Shown here one piece after another: positions 1-7,774 of a stretch of 13,405 nucleotides of DNA. A program made the translations under genes and the position numbers. The first letter of the stretch is position 1, and each line of letters begins with the position of its first letter. The stretch comes from CAZNER01 sp964572065 (GTDB lineage: Bacteria > Patescibacteriota > Dojkabacteria > JAHIVN01). The notes under the pieces are model-generated. The model saw nothing but the letters and a program-made list of their open reading frames with translations. It had not been told where the DNA came from and did no database searches. The stretch is from contig CAZNER010000055.1 in NCBI GenBank assembly GCA_964572065.1, positions 1-13,405 of the forward strand. Reading direction: 5' to 3'.

Positions 1-390
1 ACATTCGCCAACTACTTGATTATTATTTATTATCATTCTTAGTTAATATTTGCTATTTTTTATACAATTAGTTATCCACACCTCCGTAACATTATGAAAC
101 ATTACATTTATCACACTGTTTAACACAAATAGTATTAATTTTCTTGATAGATTACTTTTGAAATTAATAATTATTAACTACTTATAATAAATTTATTTTT
201 TTAATTAATAAAATAATAATACAAGAGGACCTATAGTTGAGTACCCTATAATTAATTTACTCTGACTTTTAACTCCCCTACTCTCTATAAACATCACTAT
301 GAAACGCCCTATTCTATCCAGGAAAAATAAAAAAAATTACTAAATAATCAAGGCAAGCATTCCTTTAATCAATACAACTAAAGAAGATTC
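1..390. other. AT-rich gene-free stretch at the left edge
   Basis: I see no supported coding region here. The stretch lies downstream of the last minus-strand gene and is extremely AT-rich, most strongly at about 160-220, which is almost entirely A and T. It carries one exact DnaA-box consensus at 72-80. A T-rich run on the minus strand at about 325-338 has only a 4-bp stem before it, so I do not call a terminator. What lies left of position 1 is unknown; a minus-strand ATG at 2-4 could open a gene, but only four bases of it are visible. Confidence 0.5.
72..80 (+). promoter_or_regulatory. Perfect single DnaA-box match (TTATCCACA)
   Basis: The nine bases match the high-affinity E. coli DnaA box exactly. 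The site lies about 80 bases from a 60-base stretch that is nearly pure A/T. I found no second exact box in the window's gene-free left end, and origins usually have several, so this may be a lone regulatory or chance site. Confidence 0.35.
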
Positions 391-1203
391 TTATATAATT
401 GGACCGTTAATTCCCCAATTAGTAAGTTTTAGAAGTATAAAACCAGCAATTACTAACAAGATAGTATATTCGATTCCCATTAATGTTGAAGTAGTTTCTC
501 TTTCCTCTAAACCTAAACCGAGTAATATATAAAATATTATTATGTAGAACATAGCTGCTACCTCAACAGAAAGAGGCCATACCAAAAATACTACAAACAT
601 TGTTAACATAAATAACACAACAGCAATTGTCTCTCCAAAAAGCTGTTTAAAAGATTCCTTCTTAAACCAAAATGTATTTAATGTCAACAAAAACACCACC
701 AATACGAACGGAATTAACTTAAACTGTATATCTGTAGCTATCCTTAATATCAAAAGAAATGAGAAGTAGGCACCAAACAAAGTAAATAAAAAATTTGCAG
801 CCTTTGCTGCTTGTGCTAAAGGAATCCTCGATATATATGATATGTTTAATATGTTAGCTGTAAGAATTAAAAAATATATTGTTATTCCAAAAATAAATAA
901 TATTAACAAAGATATAGTCTTCTCACTAATTCTACCGACATTCTGAAAAACTATTAACTCAAGGAAAAGTGAAAAAATAAAAACTATATAAGAAAAATAT
1001 CCAAGTATCGTAACGAATCTAATCCCATTAATATTGAACCCAACTACCCAATATAAACCAACTAAAAAGATTACCGACATAATAGCTGCCTTTATTACCT
1101 CCTGATTAACACCTATAAATTCTTTTAAATCAACTATCTGAAGAATTAAATATATGAAAATAAATAGTATACTCACTATTATAGCTTTTGATCTTAATTT
1201 CAT
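391..1203 (-). CDS. Polytopic membrane protein of unknown function
   Basis: I do not recognise this 270-residue protein. It is dominated by hydrophobic helices at roughly residues 6-24, 36-56, 61-86, 97-119, 136-155, 162-179, 191-209, 213-231 and 244-260, so about nine membrane spans with very short loops. The longest soluble stretches are a short segment at 120-135 with an Ala/Gln run and a charged loop at 180-190 (KKESFKQ). The few acidic residues inside the helices give no transporter signature I can name. It starts with ATG 21 nt after the ruvB stop and is probably the last gene of the yebC-ruvCAB transcript. No Shine-Dalgarno is visible. There is no signal that it takes part in recombination; co-transcription alone is the link. 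Confidence 0.75.
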   Translation of the reverse strand: MKLRSKAIIVSILFIFIYLILQIVDLKEFIGVNQEVIKAAIMSVIFLVGLYWVVGFNINGIRFVTILGYFSYIVFIFSLFLELIVFQNVGRISEKTISLLILFIFGITIYFLILTANILNISYISRIPLAQAAKAANFLFTLFGAYFSFLLILRIATDIQFKLIPFVLVVFLLTLNTFWFKKESFKQLFGETIAVVLFMLTMFVVFLVWPLSVEVAAMFYIIIFYILLGLGLEERETTSTLMGIEYTILLVIAGFILLKLTNWGINGPII

Positions 1204-1224
1204 CTATTTATTATATTTAATATT

Positions 1225-2256
1225 TTATAATAATTTCCTGTTTTTTTTATCACTCTTATCTTTATTCCTCCTTATACCTAAATGCTTATATGCTTTATCA
1301 GTTGCAACTCTACCTCTAGGTGTTCTTTTTATAAACCCTACCTGAATCAAATATGCTTCATAGACATCAGAGATAGTAGATTCTTCTTCAGATAAAGCTG
1401 CTGCAATAGTTGATATTCCAACAGGACCTCCATCAAAATCTTCTATAATTAATTTTAATATCTTTCTATCAATATAATCAAGTCCTGCCTTATCTATCTC
1501 ATGCATTTTAAGAACCTTTTCAGTTACTTCCAAATCTATTTTATCTAAATTCAAAACTTCTATATAGTCCCTAACCCTTTTTAAATGTCTAATAGCAATT
1601 CTAGCAGTACCTCGGGATCTTTTTGAAATCTCATAAGCTGCATCATCATCAATTTTTATTCTTAATATATCTGCCTTTTGAAATACTAATTCCTTTAATT
1701 CATCATTTTTATAAAAATCCAGCCTCATACAAGCACCAAATCGGTTCCTCATTGGAGAACTAATCAAACCTATCCGTGTCGTCGCTCCTACTATTGAAAA
1801 ATCCTCTAAATCTAGTCTTAAAGTCCTCGCAGAAGGTCCTTTGCCAATAACAATATCTATAGCCCTATCTTCCATAGCCGGATATAATATCTCTTCAACT
1901 GATCTATGCAACCTATGAATCTCATCTATAAAAAGTACCCCCTGTTTCGGTATATTTGTTAATATTGAAGCTAAATCTCCCTGTCTCTCTATAGCAGGAC
2001 CAGAAGTGACAAATATCTCAACACCTAACTCATTTGCCATCACATTTGCAAGTGTAGTTTTTCCAAGTCCAGGCGGTCCATAGAATAAAATATGATCAAC
2101 TGCCTCCCCTCTTTTTTGAGCAGCTTCTATCATTATCTTTAAATTCTTCTTCTCCTTAGCTCTACCAATTACCTGATTAAATCTCCTCGGCCTTAAAGAA
2201 TTTTCAAATTCATTATCCATTCCCTGAACTTTCTTTTCTTTATTTATCTTCTTCAT
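1225..2256 (-). CDS. ruvB: Holliday junction branch migration ATPase RuvB
   Basis: RuvB is the hexameric AAA+ motor that drives Holliday junction branch migration with RuvA. The 343-residue length is normal. Walker A is GPPGLGKT at residues 60-67, Walker B ends in IDE at 110-112, sensor 1 is GATTR at 157-161, and the arginine finger sits in RNRFG at 170-174. Sensor 2 lies in RSRGTARIA (213-221), with Ala where Pro is usual. The C-terminal winged helix with GGPVGISTIAAALSEE and RTPRGRVAT covers about 276-319. A lysine-rich tail follows. The first ATG is 5 nt after the ruvA stop. An internal ATG at codon 13 (2218-2220) would give a more typical N-terminus beginning close to the LRPRRF motif, so either start is possible; a purine-rich AAAGAAAG precedes both. 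Confidence 0.97.
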   Translation of the reverse strand: MKKINKEKKVQGMDNEFENSLRPRRFNQVIGRAKEKKNLKIMIEAAQKRGEAVDHILFYGPPGLGKTTLANVMANELGVEIFVTSGPAIERQGDLASILTNIPKQGVLFIDEIHRLHRSVEEILYPAMEDRAIDIVIGKGPSARTLRLDLEDFSIVGATTRIGLISSPMRNRFGACMRLDFYKNDELKELVFQKADILRIKIDDDAAYEISKRSRGTARIAIRHLKRVRDYIEVLNLDKIDLEVTEKVLKMHEIDKAGLDYIDRKILKLIIEDFDGGPVGISTIAAALSEEESTISDVYEAYLIQVGFIKRTPRGRVATDKAYKHLGIRRNKDKSDKKNRKLL

Positions 2257-2261
2257 ATTTA

Positions 2262-2861
2262 TTACTTAACTTTCTTTAAAAAATATCTTACCAATTCTTC
2301 TATATCCATTTCAATAATTTTATCGACATCCTCAATATCAGAAATACACTTCTCAATATTCCTATTTGAATATCCTAGCGTTTCTAACGCCTCACAGGCT
2401 TCATCTAATTTATTTTGTAAATCTCTGTTACTTCTTAGCTTACTTCTATCCTTTTTGCTTAAATTAACCCCCATATCTGAAAGTTTATTCTTTAATTCCA
2501 ATATTATCTTATCTGCTGTTCTTATACCTACACCTTTAATTTTTAAACCCTTTGCATCTTTTTGTAAAACTGAATCCACTATCCTAGTGTAACCTAATTC
2601 ATTAACAAGTGATGAAGCAACTTTTGGTCCAACTCCACTAACTCCAATTAACAATTCAAATATGTTTAACTCGTCTAACTCTTTAAAGCCATATAAACTT
2701 ATCTCATTTTCCCTCACATGAGTATATACAAATAACTCTACCTTACTTCCTTCTTTGAACTCTCCATCTTCCATATTTACTCTGTAACCAACACTATTAC
2801 AATCTATTATTATAGAGTCTTTTAATATATACTTTACTTCTCCTTTCAAAAATCCAATCAT
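2262..2861 (-). CDS. ruvA: Holliday junction-binding protein RuvA
   Basis: RuvA is the tetrameric junction-binding partner of RuvB. At 199 residues it has the normal length. The N-terminal OB-fold starts MIGFLKGEV and runs to about residue 60, ending in the typical LYGF. The acidic-pin region reads RENE at 50-53, so the second pin residue is Asn where E. coli has Asp56. Two helix-hairpin-helix motifs follow: IGVSGVGPKVA (72-82) and IKGVGIRTADKI (108-119). Domain III, which contacts RuvB, covers about 148-198. The ATG overlaps the ruvC TGA as ATGA, which implies translational coupling, and ruvB begins 5 nt downstream. Confidence 0.96.
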   Translation of the reverse strand: MIGFLKGEVKYILKDSIIIDCNSVGYRVNMEDGEFKEGSKVELFVYTHVRENEISLYGFKELDELNIFELLIGVSGVGPKVASSLVNELGYTRIVDSVLQKDAKGLKIKGVGIRTADKIILELKNKLSDMGVNLSKKDRSKLRSNRDLQNKLDEACEALETLGYSNRNIEKCISDIEDVDKIIEMDIEELVRYFLKKVK

Positions 2862-3379
2862 TTAACTTTGTTCTGAAATTTATTTATATTTAATGAATTT
2901 AAATGACAAATCCCAATAGCAACTGCATCTGCTGCATCATCAGGTCTTGGTATTTCTTTTAAATTCAAAATTGACTTTACCATTCTCTGAACTTGTTTTT
3001 TTGAAGCCTTACCATATCCGGTAACAGCTTGTTTTACCTGCAAAGGAGTATAATCATAGGATTGAATATTTTTACTTTTAATCGCTAATAAGATTACCCC
3101 CCTTGCCTGCCCTACACTTATTATTGTCTTTTTATTTTTAAAATAAAATAAACCTTCTACAGCTGCAGTATCTGGTTTGTATTTATCTATTAGTTTTATT
3201 ACTTCTTTATATAACAAAACTAATCTATCACTCATATCCTCTCCTGCCTTTGTCTTAATCACTCCAAAATCAATTAAATTTGGAGGCTTACTTCTTATCT
3301 TAGTCAATCTCTCAATCACAGCCCAACCCGTCAATGCTATTCCGCAATCAATCCCCAACGCTCTAATGCCTTTTTTCAT
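2858..3379 (-). CDS. ruvC: Holliday junction endonuclease RuvC
   Basis: RuvC is the RNase H-fold resolvase that cuts Holliday junctions held by RuvAB. I choose the ATG at 3377-3379: AAGGA (3384-3388) lies 4 nt upstream, and the 173-residue product begins MKKGIRALGID, as the family does. A longer reading from ATG 3418 adds 13 residues, overlaps yebC by 25 nt and has no Shine-Dalgarno. In the chosen numbering the four catalytic acids are Asp11 (GIDCG), Glu75 (VEGLF), Asp148 and Asp151 (PDDAADA). The usual Pro after the first Asp is Cys12. The motifs GQARGV and YTPLQVKQAVTGYGKASK are also typical. It ends in TGA, overlapping the ruvA start by four bases. Confidence 0.95.
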   Translation of the reverse strand: MKKGIRALGIDCGIALTGWAVIERLTKIRSKPPNLIDFGVIKTKAGEDMSDRLVLLYKEVIKLIDKYKPDTAAVEGLFYFKNKKTIISVGQARGVILLAIKSKNIQSYDYTPLQVKQAVTGYGKASKKQVQRMVKSILNLKEIPRPDDAADAVAIGICHLNSLNINKFQNKVK

Positions 3380-3383
3380 AATA

Positions 3384-3388
3384 TCCTT
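3384..3388 (-). promoter_or_regulatory. Shine-Dalgarno (AAGGA) that fixes the ruvC start
   Basis: AAGGA on the minus strand lies 4 nt before the ATG at 3379. It is one of only a few clear ribosome binding sites in the window, and it favours the shorter ruvC product over the upstream ATG at 3418. It sits in the 14-nt gap after the yebC stop. Confidence 0.6.
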
Positions 3389-3393
3389 ATTCT

Positions 3394-4197
3394 CTATTGT
3401 AAATTTATATTCGTCCATACTGCTGATACATCTTCTAGAGCTTCTATTTGCTTAATAACAGTATTAATCCTCTCCCTTACTTTTTCATCTACATCTATCT
3501 CGTTTTTTGCAATTTTTACTATTTCAGCTTTTAAAATTTTTATATTTTTCTTCTCAAATTCATTATATACATATTGTAACTTGTTCCTATCAACAAAAAC
3601 ATCTATCACGCTCACTTCCTCCCCCTCCTCATCCTTATCCTTTCTTTCGGAAATATCCTCTACTCCTTCAATCTCCATTATCTCAAGTATTAAATCCTCC
3701 TTACTGGCTTCGTTATATTTAATTTCCTTTTTCCCTTTAATTACAACTTCCTCTTTAATGAAAGGCTGTATCACAACTCTCCCTCTTGATTTAAACTGCC
3801 ATCCTACACTTCCGCTACCGATAGAAAATCCGCTAATACCTGAAAGAATATTTCTAATCTCAGATATAGTCCTGTTTCTATTATCTGTCATACAATCTAT
3901 TAAAATAGCTACTCCCCCCTCTCCTACTACTTCATAAGTTACATCTTCCATAGATCCTTTATCACTGATTCCTGCACCCTTATCTATAGCACGTTCTATG
4001 GTATCTTTTGGCATATTTGCTTCTTTTGCTTTATCTAAAGCTATCCTTAGCATGAAATTCATATCGGGATTTTTACCACCCCCCTCCTTCACACCCGTGG
4101 TAATAGCCTGACCAAGTTTTGTAAACAAATTTCCCTTCTTTTGATCAGAAGACTCTTTCTGTCTCTTTATCTTCTTCCATTTAGAGTGACCCGACAT
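3394..4197 (-). CDS. yebC: YebC/TACO1-family translation factor
   Basis: YebC/TACO1 proteins, long listed as transcriptional regulators, are now linked to translation of difficult (notably proline-rich) stretches. The start is the ATG at 4195-4197, giving MSGHSKWKKIKR, the family N-terminus; an in-frame TTG at 4210-4212 would add five atypical residues. Family hallmarks are KKGNLFTKLGQAI, a glycine-rich stretch, NPDMNFMLRIALDKAKEANMPKDTIERAIDKGAG, GEGGVAILIDC with NRNRT, and GSGSVGWQF. The 267 residues are somewhat longer than the usual 240-250; part of the excess is a very acidic insert around 185-200 (ERKDKDEEGEE). The gene heads the yebC-ruvCAB order common in bacteria and ends in TAG 14 nt before the ruvC ATG. 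Confidence 0.95.
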   Translation of the reverse strand: MSGHSKWKKIKRQKESSDQKKGNLFTKLGQAITTGVKEGGGKNPDMNFMLRIALDKAKEANMPKDTIERAIDKGAGISDKGSMEDVTYEVVGEGGVAILIDCMTDNRNRTISEIRNILSGISGFSIGSGSVGWQFKSRGRVVIQPFIKEEVVIKGKKEIKYNEASKEDLILEIMEIEGVEDISERKDKDEEGEEVSVIDVFVDRNKLQYVYNEFEKKNIKILKAEIVKIAKNEIDVDEKVRERINTVIKQIEALEDVSAVWTNINLQ

Positions 4198-4234
4198 ATC
4201 AATTATAAACAAAATTTATCTATTTAACTAAGTT

Positions 4235-4263
4235 ATTATACCCCTTTCATAAAAATAAAATAA
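4235..4263 (-). promoter_or_regulatory. Candidate sigma70-type promoter for yebC-ruvCAB
   Basis: On the minus strand a perfect -10 hexamer TATAAT occupies 4240-4235. A weak -35 (TTATTT, 4263-4258) lies 17 nt upstream. This predicts a start near 4228 and a leader of about 30 nt before the yebC ATG. The 107-nt gap between the upstream gene's stop and yebC is the widest on the minus strand between 391 and 11424, which fits a separate transcription unit. Confidence 0.4.
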
Positions 4264-4304
4264 ATAAAGTGTTTTATTAAAGATTGAAAGAAATTTACAT
4301 TATA

Positions 4305-5402
4305 TTAATCAAATCCTCCTAATAATAATATCAGTCTAGATACTTCGTCTCTATTAAGTATATCTAAGGAATCCTTATTAATATTTGCAAAAATCAACTC
4401 ATTTTTGTTTCTATCTTTGAATTTCTTATACAACCTCTTTACAACATAACTATTTGAATATTCGTCATCTTCATCTACAGATAATACTTCTAACAACTTA
4501 TCTAATATTTGATACTCTCTGTCCATATCACTGCTATCAACAAATACCCTTACAGCAGTCTCATAACCTATTTTATCTAGCTTCCTTTTTATAGCATCAT
4601 ATTTTCCTTTTAATTCATCCTTAACAAACTTTTTATCATCTTCTCTGTTTATACCCTCACCATGTATTACTGACGTTAATAAGTCTCCCAAAAAGGAAAA
4701 AGTAACTAATATAAATCCTATAAACCCTCCAGAGCATCCTGAATAAAACTTAATCTTATCCTTCCCTTTCTTCAATTCTTGTAAATATCTCTCTAAGTTC
4801 TTCCTCCATCTATCACCAGTTGGTCTACATACTATTTGTATCATAACCAATTCATTCTTTTGAACTATACTCCTAATATCTGTTCTCCTCTTAAGATTCA
4901 AAGGGAAAATGAAATCTTTTCCTAATTCTAGATCATATCCAATTATGTCCGAATTCATCTTCTCAATAAACTTCTCTCTTGATTCTGTAACTATCTTTAC
5001 ACTAAAATTTTTCTTTAATATAAACTTCACATCATCATAGATCTTTCTTGGTACATAAAAGAAAAAATATTCCCTATCTGCTCTAATTAATATTTCTACT
5101 GCAAAATAATATTTTCTTCCAAACTTATCATAAATCTCCTTATATAGCTCCTCTAAAACACTTTCTAATTTCTCCCCTTTATTCCCCATTAAGGGAAATT
5201 CTACAATAAAAGCAATCCCATTTTCTATATATTCGTTTACAGCTCTAAACTTAGATATAATCTTCTTAATAATTATTAAAGATAATATAAATACTACAGC
5301 TATGATCCCGTACTTGTAATATCCTGAGACCTTATTCCAATTAATTTGATCCCATATATAACCAAATATTTCGAATATTTGTTCTAGATTAATAGAGTCC
5401 AT
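4305..5402 (-). CDS. Membrane-anchored protein like the N-terminal half of CPR type IV secretion ATPases (DUF8128-like), no ATPase domain
   Basis: This 365-residue protein has a TM helix at about 30-50, then soluble alpha/beta segments and a second hydrophobic stretch at about 224-245. The order of motifs resembles the N-terminal module of CPR VirD4/TraC-like conjugation ATPases: a conserved strand (IAFIVEFP, 63-70), a helix annotated EELYKEIYDKFG, strands FAVEILIRA and YFFFYVPRK, then ELVMIQIVCRPTGDRW (184-199), then GYETAVRVFVDSSD (279-292), and a final RDEVSRLILLLG (351-362) where full proteins read a similar helix before the P-loop domain. The protein stops exactly there, with no Walker motifs. 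This family assignment is from remembered motif patterns, not a search. An AAAGG (5412-5416) lies 9 nt before the ATG. It follows the LCP gene by 49 nt. Confidence 0.6.
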   Translation of the reverse strand: MDSINLEQIFEIFGYIWDQINWNKVSGYYKYGIIAVVFILSLIIIKKIISKFRAVNEYIENGIAFIVEFPLMGNKGEKLESVLEELYKEIYDKFGRKYYFAVEILIRADREYFFFYVPRKIYDDVKFILKKNFSVKIVTESREKFIEKMNSDIIGYDLELGKDFIFPLNLKRRTDIRSIVQKNELVMIQIVCRPTGDRWRKNLERYLQELKKGKDKIKFYSGCSGGFIGFILVTFSFLGDLLTSVIHGEGINREDDKKFVKDELKGKYDAIKRKLDKIGYETAVRVFVDSSDMDREYQILDKLLEVLSVDEDDEYSNSYVVKRLYKKFKDRNKNELIFANINKDSLDILNRDEVSRLILLLGGFD

Positions 5403-5451
5403 ATTATACTACCTTTTTATTTTATCATACTTATCTTAACTCATAAAAAGA

Positions 5452-6780
5452 TCAAACCTCACCATTATTGCCTAAAACAATAATAATATCACCAGTGCAA
5501 ACCCATCCAGGCATCTCTCCTTCATAAATCTCAAACTCCTCTGGAAAAGATTCTACTACAGCATTTATTGTATTATCATATTTCCCTTTTTCCCTTGTAT
5601 ATATAGTTGTTTTTTCAAATACTTCAGCTGAGTCACCCACTCTTATTACGTCAACACCTATATTCCTTAGCCATCTCGCCCTATATGCAGCCAGTCCCTT
5701 AATACTTGTTGAATTAAATATTTCAACTCTTGCTTGTTCCTTTCCAACAGAATTATCTATAAAGACAGTCTGAATATCCTTATCTAACTCATCTTCTACT
5801 ACCAATAAAATTCCATCTACTTTATTTAATGATGATTCTTTCATATAAGACGACCTTATATCACTAAGACGCATAACTTCATAGGCAAAATAAAACAATT
5901 CCTTTTTAGTTAAATCTGTATAAACCTCATCGGATATCTCATCTATAATATAGGGAAATTTAATAAATAGCATATAACTTGACACTCTTTTAAGAAATCC
6001 TTCTAATCCATCAACTTGACGCATCAATTTATTATCAACTCCATCATCATCAACTCTTAAATAATTCAAAAAATCATTTCCGGTTAATCTAAAACTACCA
6101 CTCTTTAGATTGAAACTTCCATTTCCCCCACTTATATCTTTGTCAATAATTTCTTGAGAGTTATTTATATATACACCACCTAAAGAATCTACTATATTAA
6201 CAGTCTCATCTTCATTTAACATAATATATCTATCGATTCTGATTGATGTAAGATCTTCTACTCCTTGAATAACAAGACTAATTGGAACCGAATTGCCACT
6301 AAATATACCTTCATTATAAAGACTTTTTATCTTAACATATTTATCTTGTTCTGCTAAAAAAACAGATACATTACTGTTTATATTGAAAATTCCGACACTA
6401 TGATCTCTTGGATCTAACATAAGAATAGCCAGAGCATCTATATATCCATAACTATCTTCCCTTGAATCCATACCAACTAATAATAAATTTATCTTATCCT
6501 CTGCCGTCCAGTCCTCTCTATCCTGACTAATACTATCTTTATATGCTAAATTCAATTTCAGATTTATTACTTTATATATACAAAATCCAATCCAAAAAAC
6601 TAATAATAATAACAATAATATAAGTAAAGAGATAACAATTGAATTCTTAAAGTTGTATTTTCTTATCTTCTTTACCTTTTTTTTTGAAAATCTGCTAAAT
6701 CCTAAACTTATCTTACTTCTAGCCCGTTTCTTATTCCTAACAAACCACTTCCTTTTTATTTTATTAAATAGATTCATCAT
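5452..6780 (-). CDS. LCP (LytR-CpsA-Psr) family membrane protein with LytR_C domain, catalytic residues degenerate
   Basis: LCP proteins transfer polymers from lipid carriers to the cell wall. This 442-residue protein has a basic cytoplasmic head (1-45), one TM helix (about 47-72), an extracellular LCP domain (about 96-300) and a LytR_C domain (about 349-438, from VEIFNST to DIIIVLG). LCP marks are NLLLVGMDSR (98-107), GGVYI (201-205), LTGNDFLNYLR (232-242) and RQ (254-255). However, the usual RSD reads YID at 113-115, the usual IPRD reads INSN at 134-137, and the second Arg of YVRxR is Asp244. Several arginines that bind the pyrophosphate are therefore missing, so transferase activity is doubtful. 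The start overlaps the end of the rluD frame by 17 nt, and the gene ends in TGA. Confidence 0.8.
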   Translation of the reverse strand: MMNLFNKIKRKWFVRNKKRARSKISLGFSRFSKKKVKKIRKYNFKNSIVISLLILLLLLLVFWIGFCIYKVINLKLNLAYKDSISQDREDWTAEDKINLLLVGMDSREDSYGYIDALAILMLDPRDHSVGIFNINSNVSVFLAEQDKYVKIKSLYNEGIFSGNSVPISLVIQGVEDLTSIRIDRYIMLNEDETVNIVDSLGGVYINNSQEIIDKDISGGNGSFNLKSGSFRLTGNDFLNYLRVDDDGVDNKLMRQVDGLEGFLKRVSSYMLFIKFPYIIDEISDEVYTDLTKKELFYFAYEVMRLSDIRSSYMKESSLNKVDGILLVVEDELDKDIQTVFIDNSVGKEQARVEIFNSTSIKGLAAYRARWLRNIGVDVIRVGDSAEVFEKTTIYTREKGKYDNTINAVVESFPEEFEIYEGEMPGWVCTGDIIIVLGNNGEV

Positions 6781-7753
6781 TTTTACTAATTATATTATCA
6801 ATCTTTTTAATAATATTATTTAGATCAAAAAATTCTTCATAAGCTTTTGGAATAGGAGCTCTAAATGTCCTATCACTCCTCCGATCAAACATATTAATTC
6901 TAACCAGATATGAATGAAGCATCATACGATCATAATCTTCACTACCATATAAATTATCACCAACAATAGGGTAACCTAATTGTGATAAATGGACTCTTAT
7001 CTGATGCGTACGTCCAGTTCTTAATCGTGCCAGTACAATAGAAGTTTTACCAAATTTATCATCCTCTTTTTTATCCAAACAATAAAAATCCGTAGTAGCT
7101 AATCTTCCTTTATCTTTATCAACAACTGAAAACTTCTTTCTGTTTTTAGGATTACGACCGATATAATTGGAACAACAATACTTCTTTTTATTTTTAAACA
7201 AGTTGCTTATATCTCCATTTACAACAGCAATATAGTATTTTTCTACATCTCTTTCCTCAAATTGTCTCGAAAAAAACCATAAGGCTCTACGATTTAAAGC
7301 TACCAATACTATCCCAGAAGTATCTTTATCTATTCTATTTATAAGATAAAAACTTAGCTTTTCCTTACTATTCTTATCTTTATTATACTTATACTCTAAC
7401 CCATTTAATAAGGTATTATCATAATTCCCCTTTGCTGGGTGAACTACTAGTCCAGTTTGCTTATTAACAACTAATAAATTATCGTCTTTATAAACAATAT
7501 TAATAGGAATATCTTTATATAATATTTCTTTTGACTTAATAACATCTTCTTTATAATCAGTGTTAATCTTTATCTCATCTCCTTTATTTACTAATAAGCT
7601 ATTCTTTTCTACTATTACTCCATTTATCTCTACATTTCCAATACCTATTAATCTTTGAACTATATTCCTTGGAATATTCTTTCACTTTGAGGATAAATAA
7701 ATATCAAGTCTTGACCCTTCATCATGGCTTAACACTTTAAATATAAATTTCAC
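6764..7753 (-). pseudogene. rluD: RluD-family 23S rRNA pseudouridine synthase with one in-frame TGA at codon 24
   Basis: RluA/RluD enzymes isomerise uridines in 23S rRNA. Read by hand, the frame runs from GTG at 7753, 6 nt after a strong AAGGAG, through MKFIFKVLSHDEGSRLDIY, then TGA at 7682-7684, then an uninterrupted 305 codons to TAA at 6764-6766. The total of 329 residues matches E. coli RluD (326). An S4 RNA-binding domain lies at about 14-65 (RNIVQRLIGIGNVEING). Then come KQTGLVVHPAKGNYDNTLLN, the catalytic loop NRIDKDTSG with Asp142, RLRTGRTHQIRVH (243-255) and GDNLYG. The TGA sits where homologues have a hydrophobic residue, usually Leu. The longest standard ORF (from TTG 7306) starts after Asp142 and so cannot be a working enzyme. 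This could be a point nonsense mutation, a sequencing error or UGA readthrough. Confidence 0.85.
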
Positions 7754-7759
7754 AGAGAA

Positions 7760-7765
7760 CTCCTT
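7760..7765 (-). promoter_or_regulatory. Strong Shine-Dalgarno (AAGGAG) for rluD
   Basis: AAGGAG lies 6 nt before the GTG at 7753, in the 21-nt gap after the Lgt-like gene's stop. It is the best ribosome binding site in the window. It supports the GTG as the real start and therefore places the downstream TGA inside the coding sequence. Confidence 0.65.
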
Positions 7766-7774
7766 ATAAAATTA

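Noticed and set aside
325..366. Terminator after the last minus-strand gene
   Set aside because: Only a 4-bp AAGG/CCTT stem is found and the T run is separated from it by more than ten bases.
3177..3937. Plus-strand frames opposite ruvC and yebC
   Set aside because: They lie antisense to clear family members and have low-complexity Ser/Leu/Pro products; the same reasoning covers plus-strand frames at 1154-1345, 9815-10015 and 11943-12128.
4263..4278. AT-only hairpin (AATAAA/TTTATT) before a T-rich run as a terminator
   Set aside because: Six A-T pairs are too weak, and it touches the candidate -35 region of yebC.
6764..7306. A separate 180-residue gene starting at TTG 7306
   Set aside because: The same frame continues upstream with the catalytic NRIDKDTSG loop and S4 domain; the TTG codes an internal Leu.
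6764..7753. Genome-wide reassignment of UGA (as glycine in Gracilibacteria/Absconditabacteria) to explain the rluD TGA
   Set aside because: ruvC, the LCP gene and the MFS gene end in TGA at sensible positions, two in ATGA overlaps, and no other gene in the window has an in-frame TGA.
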